A program made the translations under genes and the position numbers. DNA of 64,000 bases, taken from NCBI RefSeq assembly GCF_002811875.1, contig NZ_NPDZ01000003.1, positions 124,001 to 188,000 on the forward strand. Reading direction: 5' to 3'. Shown here piece after piece: positions 37,431-45,056 of the stretch (position 1 is its first letter; every line of letters starts with the position of its first letter). The notes beneath the pieces were generated by a model. The model saw nothing but the letters and a program-made list of their open reading frames with translations, made no database searches and had not been told where the DNA came from. Origin of the DNA: Leptospira perolatii (GTDB lineage Bacteria; Spirochaetota; Leptospiria; Leptospirales; Leptospiraceae).

Positions 37431-37446
37431 CGTGACGTATGTCACA
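37431..37446. promoter_or_regulatory. CRP-type palindrome over the Sco1-like start
   Basis: CGTGACGTATGTCACA contains the inverted repeat GTGAC-GTAT-GTCAC and fits the CRP/FNR-family layout TGTGA-N6-TCACA with one mismatch. It spans the ATG at 37439, so bound regulator would block initiation there, or act on a transcript starting downstream if ATG 37457 is the true start. Confidence 0.5.
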
Positions 37447-38056
37447 AAACATTAGAATGGAATCGAATCTCTGGAAATTTGCGTTTATCGGATTGGTATC
37501 CGTCCTTCCATTTTTATGGGCAATTTCGAATAAGCCCTCTCCAATGGTTCCATCCGAAAAGTCACTTTCTCAAAGTCTTTCTAGACTGAACACGAAAGAA
37601 GGAAAAGAGATTTCACTCTCACAAGCCTTTCATGGAAAACAAAGTTTGGTGTATTTCGGAATTCTAAATTGCAAGACCTCCTGCCCAACCACCTTGAACA
37701 GACTGCTGAAATGGTCGCAATCTTCTCCTCAGGAAGCACAGCTAGTATTCATTACTCTCGATCCGTTGAAGGACAATTCGGAGCAGCTCAATTCTTACTT
37801 CGAAAATAGAAAGTCCAATGTGATTTGGCTGAGACCGTCGTCCACTACAGACGCAATCCAAATCGCAAGATCTTTCGGCATTCCCATTCTACCCAAAATC
37901 AATGGAATAGAGCATCCTGATACAGTAGTATGGGTAGATTCTTCTGCTAAGATTCGGGGGATTTTTCCGAACTTTAACGAAAGCTGGAGAGAGGCTTCTA
38001 AAAATCTGGCGAAATACGCATTTAACACGAACTCCGATTCTGAAACCGGGTTGTAA
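37439..38056 (+). CDS. Sco1/SenC-like thioredoxin-fold protein
   Basis: This 205-residue protein has an N-terminal membrane anchor (about 12-29) and a thioredoxin-like domain. The Sco1 copper motif CxxxC is present (LNCKTSCPTTL, Cys78 and Cys82), and a histidine at the expected place in INGIEHPDTVVW (His159). Sco proteins bind copper and help build the CuA site of cytochrome oxidase, or reduce thiols. ATG 37457 is an alternative start. It follows the TonB operon after 176 bases and a CRP-type palindrome covers its start. Confidence 0.82.
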   Translation: MSQNIRMESNLWKFAFIGLVSVLPFLWAISNKPSPMVPSEKSLSQSLSRLNTKEGKEISLSQAFHGKQSLVYFGILNCKTSCPTTLNRLLKWSQSSPQEAQLVFITLDPLKDNSEQLNSYFENRKSNVIWLRPSSTTDAIQIARSFGIPILPKINGIEHPDTVVWVDSSAKIRGIFPNFNESWREASKNLAKYAFNTNSDSETGL

Positions 38057-38074
38057 TCGGAATTCATTCCGATT
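38055..38074 (+). terminator. Palindromic hairpin at the Sco1-like stop
   Basis: AATCGGAAT (38055-38063) and ATTCCGATT (38066-38074) are a perfect 9-bp inverted repeat that begins within the TAA stop. The T-run (ATATTTTT) lies about 10 bases further, so this is a weak terminator or a processing hairpin. Confidence 0.4.
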
Positions 38075-38223
38075 CGTCGAATATTTTTCCTGCGAAATTT
38101 ACTCAAAACTTTCCTCAGAGAAATGGAATTTGCAAAGTTTGCGGAAAATCGGTTGAAATAGGTCCGCTACAGGTTATGTTTTTTCCTACTCTTTTTGGAA
38201 AAAAAAGCGCTCGGAGAAAACAG

Positions 38224-38673
38224 ATGACTCGATTCATCCAAATTCTTATATTCTCATTTTCTATATTACTATTTCCGCTTTCTGCACTCACTCCACCTCC
38301 AAGTCTCGAATCACAGGTTGCAAAATCGGATTATATCGCTTTGGCTAGACTCTCAAAGATCAAAGAGACTAAAATTTCCTCCAATTCGGTATCCGTTTCC
38401 GCCAGCGTAGAAATACTGAACGCGCTCAAAGGTGGAGAAACTCTGAGCCCTAAGTTCGATGTAGCTTTTATGATATTTCCGGAATATTACGGAAAGTGGC
38501 TAAAGGCCTCTCCGCAAGAAGGAGAATATATTCTTTTTCTAATCAAGAAAACAATAAAGGATAGCAAGGGAAAAGAAACTGAAATCATAGCTCTCTACGA
38601 ACCTCACCCTTACGCCTTTCGCGAATATTCAAAAGAACTTGAAGAAAAAATCGCGTCTTTAATAAAAAATTAA
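38224..38673 (+). CDS. Small exported protein, OB/NTR-like fold suspected
   Basis: Encodes about 149 residues with a signal peptide (FIQILIFSFSILLFPLSA) and a beta-rich mature domain: SLESQVAKSDYIALARLSKI, SVSASVEILNALKGGE, and EGEYILFLIKK. This pattern occurs in many exported bacterial proteins with an NTR/TIMP-like OB fold. ATG 38224 has GGAG eight bases upstream and yields a proper signal peptide; the frame opens at 38176. It is 15 bases before the cysteine-protease gene, so the two are probably co-transcribed. An inhibitor or partner role is only a hypothesis. Confidence 0.68.
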   Translation: MTRFIQILIFSFSILLFPLSALTPPPSLESQVAKSDYIALARLSKIKETKISSNSVSVSASVEILNALKGGETLSPKFDVAFMIFPEYYGKWLKASPQEGEYILFLIKKTIKDSKGKETEIIALYEPHPYAFREYSKELEEKIASLIKN

Positions 38674-38688
38674 TACTTGGAGCTTGGA

Positions 38689-41106
38689 ATGAAATCTACG
38701 ATTAGAACCATATTCAAATCTCTTTTTTTACTTCTTTCATTCTTGATTTTATCGAATTCTCAGGTCTTTGCACAAAAGATCAAAATCCCCGCGCTAGGGA
38801 TGAAGCAAGAACCAGCCGAACTACTCTCCTCATTAAAAGAGACAAATCCGAACCGAATCTCGCATAGAGGACTTCCTTCGAGTGTAGACCTGTCCGAGTT
38901 TATGCCGCCGGTCGGTAATCAGGGCCAGCAAGGATCGTGTGTCGCTTGGTCCACCGCGTACGCAACGAAATCCTATCAGGAATACATCGAGAGAAAGGCA
39001 AAAGGAAATTGGTCGCTCCGAACTCAGTCTGGAGAACCGAACTATTCTCAGATTTTTTCACCGGCGTTCATCTACAACCAGATCAATGGCGGGAGAGATA
39101 ACGGCTCTCTCATTTCAGATGCGATGAGACTAGTAGTAGAAACTGGCGCAGCTACATGGGAAGCAATGCCTTATGATGAAGGTAACTATCTAAGGAGACC
39201 GCCCCAGACTGCATTCGATACTGCTTCTAAGTTCAAAGCGAAGGAATTCCTACGGGTAAGACAAACGGATCCGAACGAAGTCAAAAGTCAGCTTTCCCAA
39301 GGTAGACCGGTAGTCGCTGGAATCATTGTTTATGAAAACTTTATGAACTTAAAAGGAAAAGAGATCTACAAGGACGGGGTTGGAAAAACCTACGGTGGCC
39401 ATGCGATCTCGATCGTTGGATACGATGATTCCAAAAACGCATTCAAATTCATTAATTCTTGGAGCACCGATTGGGGTGACCAAGGATACGGTTATATCGA
39501 CTACAGATGGTTTACGAAAGTGTGCCAATCCGCGTTCGTGTTGGTGGATCAAACCGCGAGTGCAGATGTAAATCCGCAGCCATCTCCTACCGAAGACAAA
39601 CCGGTAAAACCAGAAAAAGTGAAGCCGAATCCACCGAACGAAATATCAGCTTCACAAGGAACATATCCGGATCGGGTTCTAATTACGTGGGAAAGTTCGG
39701 ATGAAGCAATCGGATACGAGATCTACAGAAAAGGTCCCGGAGATTCTTCCTATTCCAAGATAGGACTTTCGCAGACAAACAGCTTTAACGATGACGGAAT
39801 CCAAAAGGATATCGCATATTCTTATAAAGTAACTTCCCTATCCGATTCAGATTCTTCGGAACTTTCGGAAGGAGAAGCGATCGGTTATGCCAAGACTGAA
39901 GAACAGAAAGCTCCTCCGAAGGTTGTAGGCCTAGAAGCAAGTCAAGGTTTGTATGCGAACAAAATAGAATTAAGCTGGGATGAACAAGAAGGGGCGTCAG
40001 ATTACACTGTGTACAAGTGGAGCGGAACGCAAAAAAGATATTCTCCGATTGGAAAAGTAAAAGTACCGAGCTACACAGACTCTCGACCAGCTAAAAACGG
40101 AATCGTTGAGTATTATGTAATTTCTGCAGGGAGCAAAGGGAAAGTTGGAGAACCTTCGGACGCGGCTGCCGGTTATACTGCAAAATTAAGCGAAAGGCCT
40201 CCGAAACCTACCGGTTTGGAAGCAACGAAAGGATTGTACAATAGTAAAGTGGAACTCCAGTGGAAGAAGGTAGACGGTGCAAACAAGTACGTGATTTATC
40301 GCTATTCTTCCAGCGGGCTCTTTAGCTCCGGTTCCTGGTCCAAGGTAGCAGAAGAGTCCAAGGAGAACTTTGTAGACGAGAACCTACCTTCTCAGTACGC
40401 ATTCTACTCGATTGCCGCAGTCAATAAAGAGGGAGTGATTGGACCATTCTCAGATTACGCTTACGGGTATATAGACCCGAATAAACATCGAGGAGTAAAA
40501 CTGGCTCCGCCTTCAAATCTGAAGGGCACTCTGGATAAATCTTCGTCTAAGATCTCCCTCAAATGGGACGCAGTAAAAGATGCATCTGAATATTATGTTT
40601 TTCGAAAGAAAAGAGGCGGCTCTTCCTGGGATTACCTTTCTAAGGTAAACTCCAAGACTACAAACTTCACGGCGGATGTTCCAGAAAAGGAAACTTTCTA
40701 TCTGTTTTCGGTAACCGCAAAGACTGACTTAGGTGGAGAGAGTGAATACTCCAGTCCGGTAAGTGCAGTGATTTCTAACTCCAAGCCTGCAAAGATCATG
40801 AGGGCATTTGGAGGAGAATCCTCTTTGGAAAAATTCAAAGGGCCTTGGAGTGCTATGGCGTGGGATGGATCTAAAAACGTAAACCCTGTGTTATTAGAAA
40901 TCGAAAGCCAAGACAATGTGAACTATGTAGTAAAGTTCAATAAGCAGAAAATCTTTGAAGGTAAGTACATAGAAAATAGTCCGATCATAGACAAGGACGG
41001 AAAGTTCAAGATTGAGTTAGAAAGAACCGAGGATGCACTTTCGGTTACTCTAAAAGATAACGCGATCATCAATCAAAAGACTACGTTGAACTTCTTGAAG
41101 GATTAA
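38689..41106 (+). CDS. Secreted papain-like (C1A) cysteine protease with four FnIII-like repeats
   Basis: The 805-residue precursor has a signal peptide (SLFLLLSFLILSNSQVFA). Residues about 60-290 form a C1A protease: oxyanion Gln78 and Cys84 in NQGQQGSCVAW, His238 in GGHAISIVGY, and Asn256 in NSWSTDWGDQGYGY. A Pro/Lys linker follows, then four fibronectin type III-like domains (about 310-400, 405-495, 505-600, 610-700) and a beta-rich end. ATG 38689 with GGAG upstream is preferred over the TTG at 38677. The large repeat region suggests substrate or surface binding. Target unknown. Confidence 0.9.
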   Translation: MKSTIRTIFKSLFLLLSFLILSNSQVFAQKIKIPALGMKQEPAELLSSLKETNPNRISHRGLPSSVDLSEFMPPVGNQGQQGSCVAWSTAYATKSYQEYIERKAKGNWSLRTQSGEPNYSQIFSPAFIYNQINGGRDNGSLISDAMRLVVETGAATWEAMPYDEGNYLRRPPQTAFDTASKFKAKEFLRVRQTDPNEVKSQLSQGRPVVAGIIVYENFMNLKGKEIYKDGVGKTYGGHAISIVGYDDSKNAFKFINSWSTDWGDQGYGYIDYRWFTKVCQSAFVLVDQTASADVNPQPSPTEDKPVKPEKVKPNPPNEISASQGTYPDRVLITWESSDEAIGYEIYRKGPGDSSYSKIGLSQTNSFNDDGIQKDIAYSYKVTSLSDSDSSELSEGEAIGYAKTEEQKAPPKVVGLEASQGLYANKIELSWDEQEGASDYTVYKWSGTQKRYSPIGKVKVPSYTDSRPAKNGIVEYYVISAGSKGKVGEPSDAAAGYTAKLSERPPKPTGLEATKGLYNSKVELQWKKVDGANKYVIYRYSSSGLFSSGSWSKVAEESKENFVDENLPSQYAFYSIAAVNKEGVIGPFSDYAYGYIDPNKHRGVKLAPPSNLKGTLDKSSSKISLKWDAVKDASEYYVFRKKRGGSSWDYLSKVNSKTTNFTADVPEKETFYLFSVTAKTDLGGESEYSSPVSAVISNSKPAKIMRAFGGESSLEKFKGPWSAMAWDGSKNVNPVLLEIESQDNVNYVVKFNKQKIFEGKYIENSPIIDKDGKFKIELERTEDALSVTLKDNAIINQKTTLNFLKD

Positions 41107-41120
41107 ATTCTAATGGATCG

Positions 41121-41140
41121 GCCCTTTGTGACAAAAGGGC
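41121..41140. terminator. Hairpin between convergent genes
   Basis: GCCCTTTGTGACAAAAGGGC forms a 7-bp GC-rich stem (GCCCTTT/AAAGGGC) between the convergent protease and EAL genes. The T-run is short on both strands, so it may be a weak bidirectional terminator. An additional inverted repeat AGAACTAGA/TCTAGTTCT (41173-41181, 41198-41206) lies over the EAL stop. Confidence 0.45.
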
Positions 41141-41187
41141 TTAGGCTATTTAGCAAAACCCTTTGCTTTTGGAGAACTAGATGTCGG

Positions 41188-42561
41188 TTAAAACAAATCT
41201 AGTTCTTTGGCTAACGTGAAGATATTTCCGGATTCTTTTAATCTTTGGGTGAGCTCTTCGGAGCTCAAGATTTTGGTGACAGCTACTTCTGGTAGCTTCT
41301 GCATTCTGTTGAATTTTTCTCTGAAGTCTTGAATCCAGATCTTACGGCAGAATAAGTTAGCTTGGAAAAAATAAACTTGGTGAGTTATTAAGAAGTTTAG
41401 AGAATCGAGATCTTCCAAAGCTTCTGCAGTGATAATCGCCTCTCTGTTGTCGGATAATCTTCTGCAATAATCGATAAAGGCTAGGTTATCTAGAAACTTA
41501 GTCAAATCCTGATCCGCCTTGAATTTGAAGCTGATCGGGTCTAACTTGAACTCTTTGATCATTTCGCCCAAGTCCAGGACAACCTGGTGACTCTGGCTTT
41601 TTACACCAAAATCATCTGCGGCAAAACTGATTCCGAAATTCCAGAATCTGCGACAAACCGATTTGAGCGTTGCCTCCGCTTCCTCATAAGGCTTTTCGAT
41701 CAATTCCAATCTGATATTCTGTGGATTCAGATTCTGCTTGAGAAGTAACTCATGAAAACGAGTCACTTTCTCGTCTGTATCAAAAGTATCTATCAATGTC
41801 TGAGGAGAGATATTGAACTTTAATAGGCCCGGAGATCCGTTGCAAGACATGATCAGCTTTTCCAGAATGAGCAATTCGATCCGATTCAAGTCCTGATCAT
41901 GAGGAATATCCCGGATCAGATCCGCATAACCTGCGTAAGCTTCTCCTCGAACAAAAACCTCTCCGCCTTTCATGGAAAAAGTATGATCCCTGTGATTATA
42001 GTGGATCATAGGTTGGATGACAGCATCATGGCGATCGCTGGCGAAGTAGTCGTTGACCCTATTTAAATAAGTCCAGCTCCATCTCACCAAATTGTCTTTG
42101 AGATTTTTTAAGGAAGACGATTCCAGCTCCCTAAATATCTCTTCTACGTAAGAGATGAAATTGCATTGGGTTCTTCCGATCCCAAAATCGAAGTTCAATG
42201 CTCCAGTGCGCACCGCTGTGTCGTGGAATCTTCCAATTGCGGCATCGAAATTGGCTAGATTTTCCAGACTGGAAGATTCGAGAGGAGAAACACCGATCAA
42301 TAAATTCTTTTTATCCCCGTACGTGTAGTAACGGAATCTTTCCCTCTGATTTTCTTCTAGCTCGCAGATTTTTTGAGGAACTAATTGAATGAACTCCACT
42401 AAGGAGATGCTAGAAACATTCTGGAAGCGAAGTAAAAAGATCGGCTTCCCTCTGTTTTCGTTAATGAAAACAGTCTTAAATTGTTCCAGATCCCCCATAT
42501 CGAAGGATCTCAGCTTTGGATTTTGGGAACTGGACATTTCGGCTTCGACTTTTATCGCCAT
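41188..42561 (-). CDS. Degenerate EAL-domain protein
   Basis: The C-terminal half of this 457-residue protein resembles a c-di-GMP phosphodiesterase. The EAL position reads GEAYAG (207-209), a partial match; IRLELIEKPYEEA (about 283-295) and AADDFGVKSQSH (DDFG at 316-319) are recognisable. Later positions diverge (FKFKADQDL, ITAEALEDLDSLNFL for the EGVET block). The N-terminal 190 residues have no known domain. With these substitutions catalysis is doubtful; it may bind c-di-GMP or a protein partner. It stands downstream of the UDP-glucose pyrophosphorylase gene by 57 bases, on the same strand. Confidence 0.72.
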   Translation of the reverse strand: MAIKVEAEMSSSQNPKLRSFDMGDLEQFKTVFINENRGKPIFLLRFQNVSSISLVEFIQLVPQKICELEENQRERFRYYTYGDKKNLLIGVSPLESSSLENLANFDAAIGRFHDTAVRTGALNFDFGIGRTQCNFISYVEEIFRELESSSLKNLKDNLVRWSWTYLNRVNDYFASDRHDAVIQPMIHYNHRDHTFSMKGGEVFVRGEAYAGYADLIRDIPHDQDLNRIELLILEKLIMSCNGSPGLLKFNISPQTLIDTFDTDEKVTRFHELLLKQNLNPQNIRLELIEKPYEEAEATLKSVCRRFWNFGISFAADDFGVKSQSHQVVLDLGEMIKEFKLDPISFKFKADQDLTKFLDNLAFIDYCRRLSDNREAIITAEALEDLDSLNFLITHQVYFFQANLFCRKIWIQDFREKFNRMQKLPEVAVTKILSSEELTQRLKESGNIFTLAKELDLF

Positions 42562-42618
42562 AAGGAGCGGACGGTTTTCCCTTTTCGCCCGTGGACTGGA
42601 GTTTAGATTACAGTCGTT

Positions 42619-44046
42619 TTATGTAAAGCGGAATCGTAACTTCTCATTGGAGATTCGTGATTTGCCAAGTTCCGAAATTCTTTTCTGCTCCGATGACTCA
42701 TTCTCGATAGTTACATCCCCAACCAATTCTACTGGTTTGTCAAAGAACACATCCCCTCGAACTGTTAGAGAGGTGCAGCGCACCATCGACGGAATAAACT
42801 GAAACCTCCGGTTAAAGTCGCCTACCTTCTTGTAAAACGAATCATCTAAATGAACAAGCAATTCGCCGAGTCCCTTTTCTTTTCTTAGTTTTGACATGGT
42901 AATCGAAAAATCAGAGTGAATTTCATAAGCATCCGACCTTCTAACCAAGTAATCTTCACATTTTTTGACAGGAGCGAATCGATCTCTTGGCACAATGATT
43001 CCTTTGGCTTTTGGAAAGTTTTGGATCGCGGATCCCATTGCGGATTCCAACTGAAGGACCTCCTTCCCTTCCACCTTCTTCGGATTTACGATAAGAGATA
43101 AGGAAAAGTCTTTTGCGAGCAATCTACGCTTCAAGGAATCCAAACGGATCCATAGATTGTTCGTAGAGAAGGTTCTAAATTTAGCTGTTCCTTCGAATTC
43201 GTGCATATGCTCAGGAGGAACCTGCGCAGTTTCTAAAAGCTGAAAATTTCCAGGCTTTCCGGAAATCATTCTGCGAAAGATTGCACCACCCTTTGTGTCG
43301 GCTAGGGTCTTGGGAGTCATCTCCATGCAAAACTCGAGCTCTTCGTTTAACATGTACTCTAAAATCCCAGGGTGTACAGTGGCACCAAGATTGTCTCCAT
43401 TCGATACGAAAGCAACCTTTACCCCTTTTTCTAGCAGTTTATCCAGTATACCGGTTTCTAAAAGAGTGAACCAGATATCTCCATGGCCAGGAGGACACCA
43501 TTCCTCTTTGGAATCAGAGAGTTGGATCGGAGTAAAATCCGACTTCCGAAGTCTCGGAACTTTATGCTGCAGAAAGCTTGTAGGAAAAGATTGGGTGAAT
43601 CCAATTTGCTTCAGTACTTTTTGGCTTTGCTCCTGGGTATTAAAGCTGTCCATAAAAAGTAGCGGAACTTGCGTATGATAGTTTTTTCGAAGGAACTCTA
43701 TTTGTTTGGCGATCACTTCAAGGAAAGACATTCCGTCTTTGATTTCTATCAAAGATTTTGGACCGGAAAGTCCCATACCTGTTCCCAATCCGCCATTTAG
43801 TTTAATCACTGCTAGATGTTCTAAATTAGAAAGGTTCGGCTTCGTATTCTTTTCGATCGTTTCTAAATCAATCTCGTCGGAAGTCGGATCCAGATCTCCT
43901 ACTTCTTCCCATTTTACCATGCCAGTTGCACCGTTTCGGACCTGGGCGACCATCGAAAGAAAATCAGAAGTGAATTCCTCGGAAAGTCCTTCGCTTAACA
44001 TTTTCTGTTGAATTGCTGAATCAGATTCTGAGCTCAAGGAATCCAT
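42619..44046 (-). CDS. UTP--glucose-1-phosphate uridylyltransferase, UDPGP family
   Basis: This 475-residue enzyme is of the eukaryote-type UDPGP family rather than the bacterial GalU type. The nucleotide-binding loop is AVIKLNGGLGTGMGLSGPKSL; other motifs are PPGHGDIWFTLLETG and FVSNGDNLGATVHPGILEYM. It makes UDP-glucose for surface glycans and glycogen-type metabolism. The C-terminal beta-helix part (about 390-475) is present. The gene overlaps the upstream small exported-protein gene by 13 bases. Confidence 0.92.
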   Translation of the reverse strand: MDSLSSESDSAIQQKMLSEGLSEEFTSDFLSMVAQVRNGATGMVKWEEVGDLDPTSDEIDLETIEKNTKPNLSNLEHLAVIKLNGGLGTGMGLSGPKSLIEIKDGMSFLEVIAKQIEFLRKNYHTQVPLLFMDSFNTQEQSQKVLKQIGFTQSFPTSFLQHKVPRLRKSDFTPIQLSDSKEEWCPPGHGDIWFTLLETGILDKLLEKGVKVAFVSNGDNLGATVHPGILEYMLNEELEFCMEMTPKTLADTKGGAIFRRMISGKPGNFQLLETAQVPPEHMHEFEGTAKFRTFSTNNLWIRLDSLKRRLLAKDFSLSLIVNPKKVEGKEVLQLESAMGSAIQNFPKAKGIIVPRDRFAPVKKCEDYLVRRSDAYEIHSDFSITMSKLRKEKGLGELLVHLDDSFYKKVGDFNRRFQFIPSMVRCTSLTVRGDVFFDKPVELVGDVTIENESSEQKRISELGKSRISNEKLRFRFT

Positions 44047-44453
44047 TTCATTATCCTTTTTTTATCATATGCTTCGTCAAACTCTCCGAACTGGATTTCG
44101 TATTTTTCTCCGGGAGAGTCCGGTTGAAAGATCAATTTGACTTTCACTTCCCTTCCAGAATCTTTTGGAACTGGCTTCTCATTTTCCTCCGCATAAAGAG
44201 GCAAGAAAACCAAGTAGGTGTAAATATACACGACGCTCTTGGAATCCTTTCTATAAGCCAGGATCCCTTGCCCATTCAAGTTTCGCTTTAGTATCTTTGA
44301 AAAAGGAACCGGAAAAGTTCGATTCCAAGTGCTCACTAAAATCTTGTCAGCCTGATGATACGTGGGAACATTCGAAAAAAGATTTGTACCTGATAAAAAT
44401 GCAGTCAACCCGAACATGCAAAAAAAATAGCGGACCTTGAAAGCTACGAACAC
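44034..44453 (-). CDS. Small exported protein of unknown function
   Basis: This 139-residue protein has an N-terminal signal-like helix (YFFCMFGLTAFLSGTNLF). The rest contains ADKILVSTWNRTFPVPF, ILAYRKDSKSVVYIYTYLVFLP and a Lys/Glu-rich C-terminus (KYEIQFGEFDEAYDKKRIM). No family recognised. It overlaps the UDP-glucose pyrophosphorylase start by 13 bases and lies 24 bases after the FlgO-like lipoprotein gene, so it belongs to the same minus-strand transcript. An export role is inferred from the signal only. Confidence 0.6.
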   Translation of the reverse strand: MFVAFKVRYFFCMFGLTAFLSGTNLFSNVPTYHQADKILVSTWNRTFPVPFSKILKRNLNGQGILAYRKDSKSVVYIYTYLVFLPLYAEENEKPVPKDSGREVKVKLIFQPDSPGEKYEIQFGEFDEAYDKKRIMKWIP

Positions 44454-44477
44454 CTATTCTCCTAAGAATGCGAACGA

Positions 44478-45038
44478 CTATTTTGAAACTTCTCTAAATT
44501 TGGAAAAAGTTTCGTCATTGGACGCGAACACCACTTCCGAAGTGGCAAGAATCACTCCGCTAAGAGAAACGATTCTTACATTTAGCAAAAAGTCCTGGTC
44601 TTGAAAAGAAATCTGACCTAAAAGCAAATATTCCGCGCCTGATAATTTTCCGATCGAAACCATTTCATCGGATAGTACCAAACCGCTTTTCTGAAAACTC
44701 TGCTCTCCGATGATTTTATTGAGCCGATCCCTTTCCAGCAAAATAAAAGTTTTAGATTGGAATAGCTCGCGGATCATCTTGTCAGTAAGAGAACGGCCTA
44801 AATTCGAAATAATTCCGTCCTCGTTTGCGATATTCAACACCGCAAGTTTTGCCGGGACCTTTCCTCCAGAAGCCTTAACCGAAGACTCGAATTGGGTTCT
44901 TAAATCCCCAGACAGTGACTGAATTGCATCCGGAAAATCCGAAAATTTATTGTTTTTGGATATTGAGGCGCAGGAAGAAAAGAAGAAGGAGAACATTAAA
45001 ATAGCTGAATAAACGAATATTCCATCAGATTTTTTCAT
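44478..45038 (-). CDS. FlgO/CsgG-like lipoprotein
   Basis: This 186-residue precursor has a lipobox (FFFSSC, Cys23). The mature domain has the FlgO/CsgG-type pattern: KLAVLNIANEDGIISNLGRSLTDKMIRELF, LLERDRLNKIIGEQ, LSGAEYLLLGQIS and VRIVSLSGVILAT. FlgO- and CsgG-like domains are found in outer-membrane or periplasmic lipoproteins of flagellar and secretion systems. It lies 18 bases downstream of the 7TMR sensor gene. A periplasmic signal or assembly role for the operon is a guess. Confidence 0.8.
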   Translation of the reverse strand: MKKSDGIFVYSAILMFSFFFSSCASISKNNKFSDFPDAIQSLSGDLRTQFESSVKASGGKVPAKLAVLNIANEDGIISNLGRSLTDKMIRELFQSKTFILLERDRLNKIIGEQSFQKSGLVLSDEMVSIGKLSGAEYLLLGQISFQDQDFLLNVRIVSLSGVILATSEVVFASNDETFSKFREVSK

Positions 45039-45056
45039 TTTAGTATTTCGCTCTCG

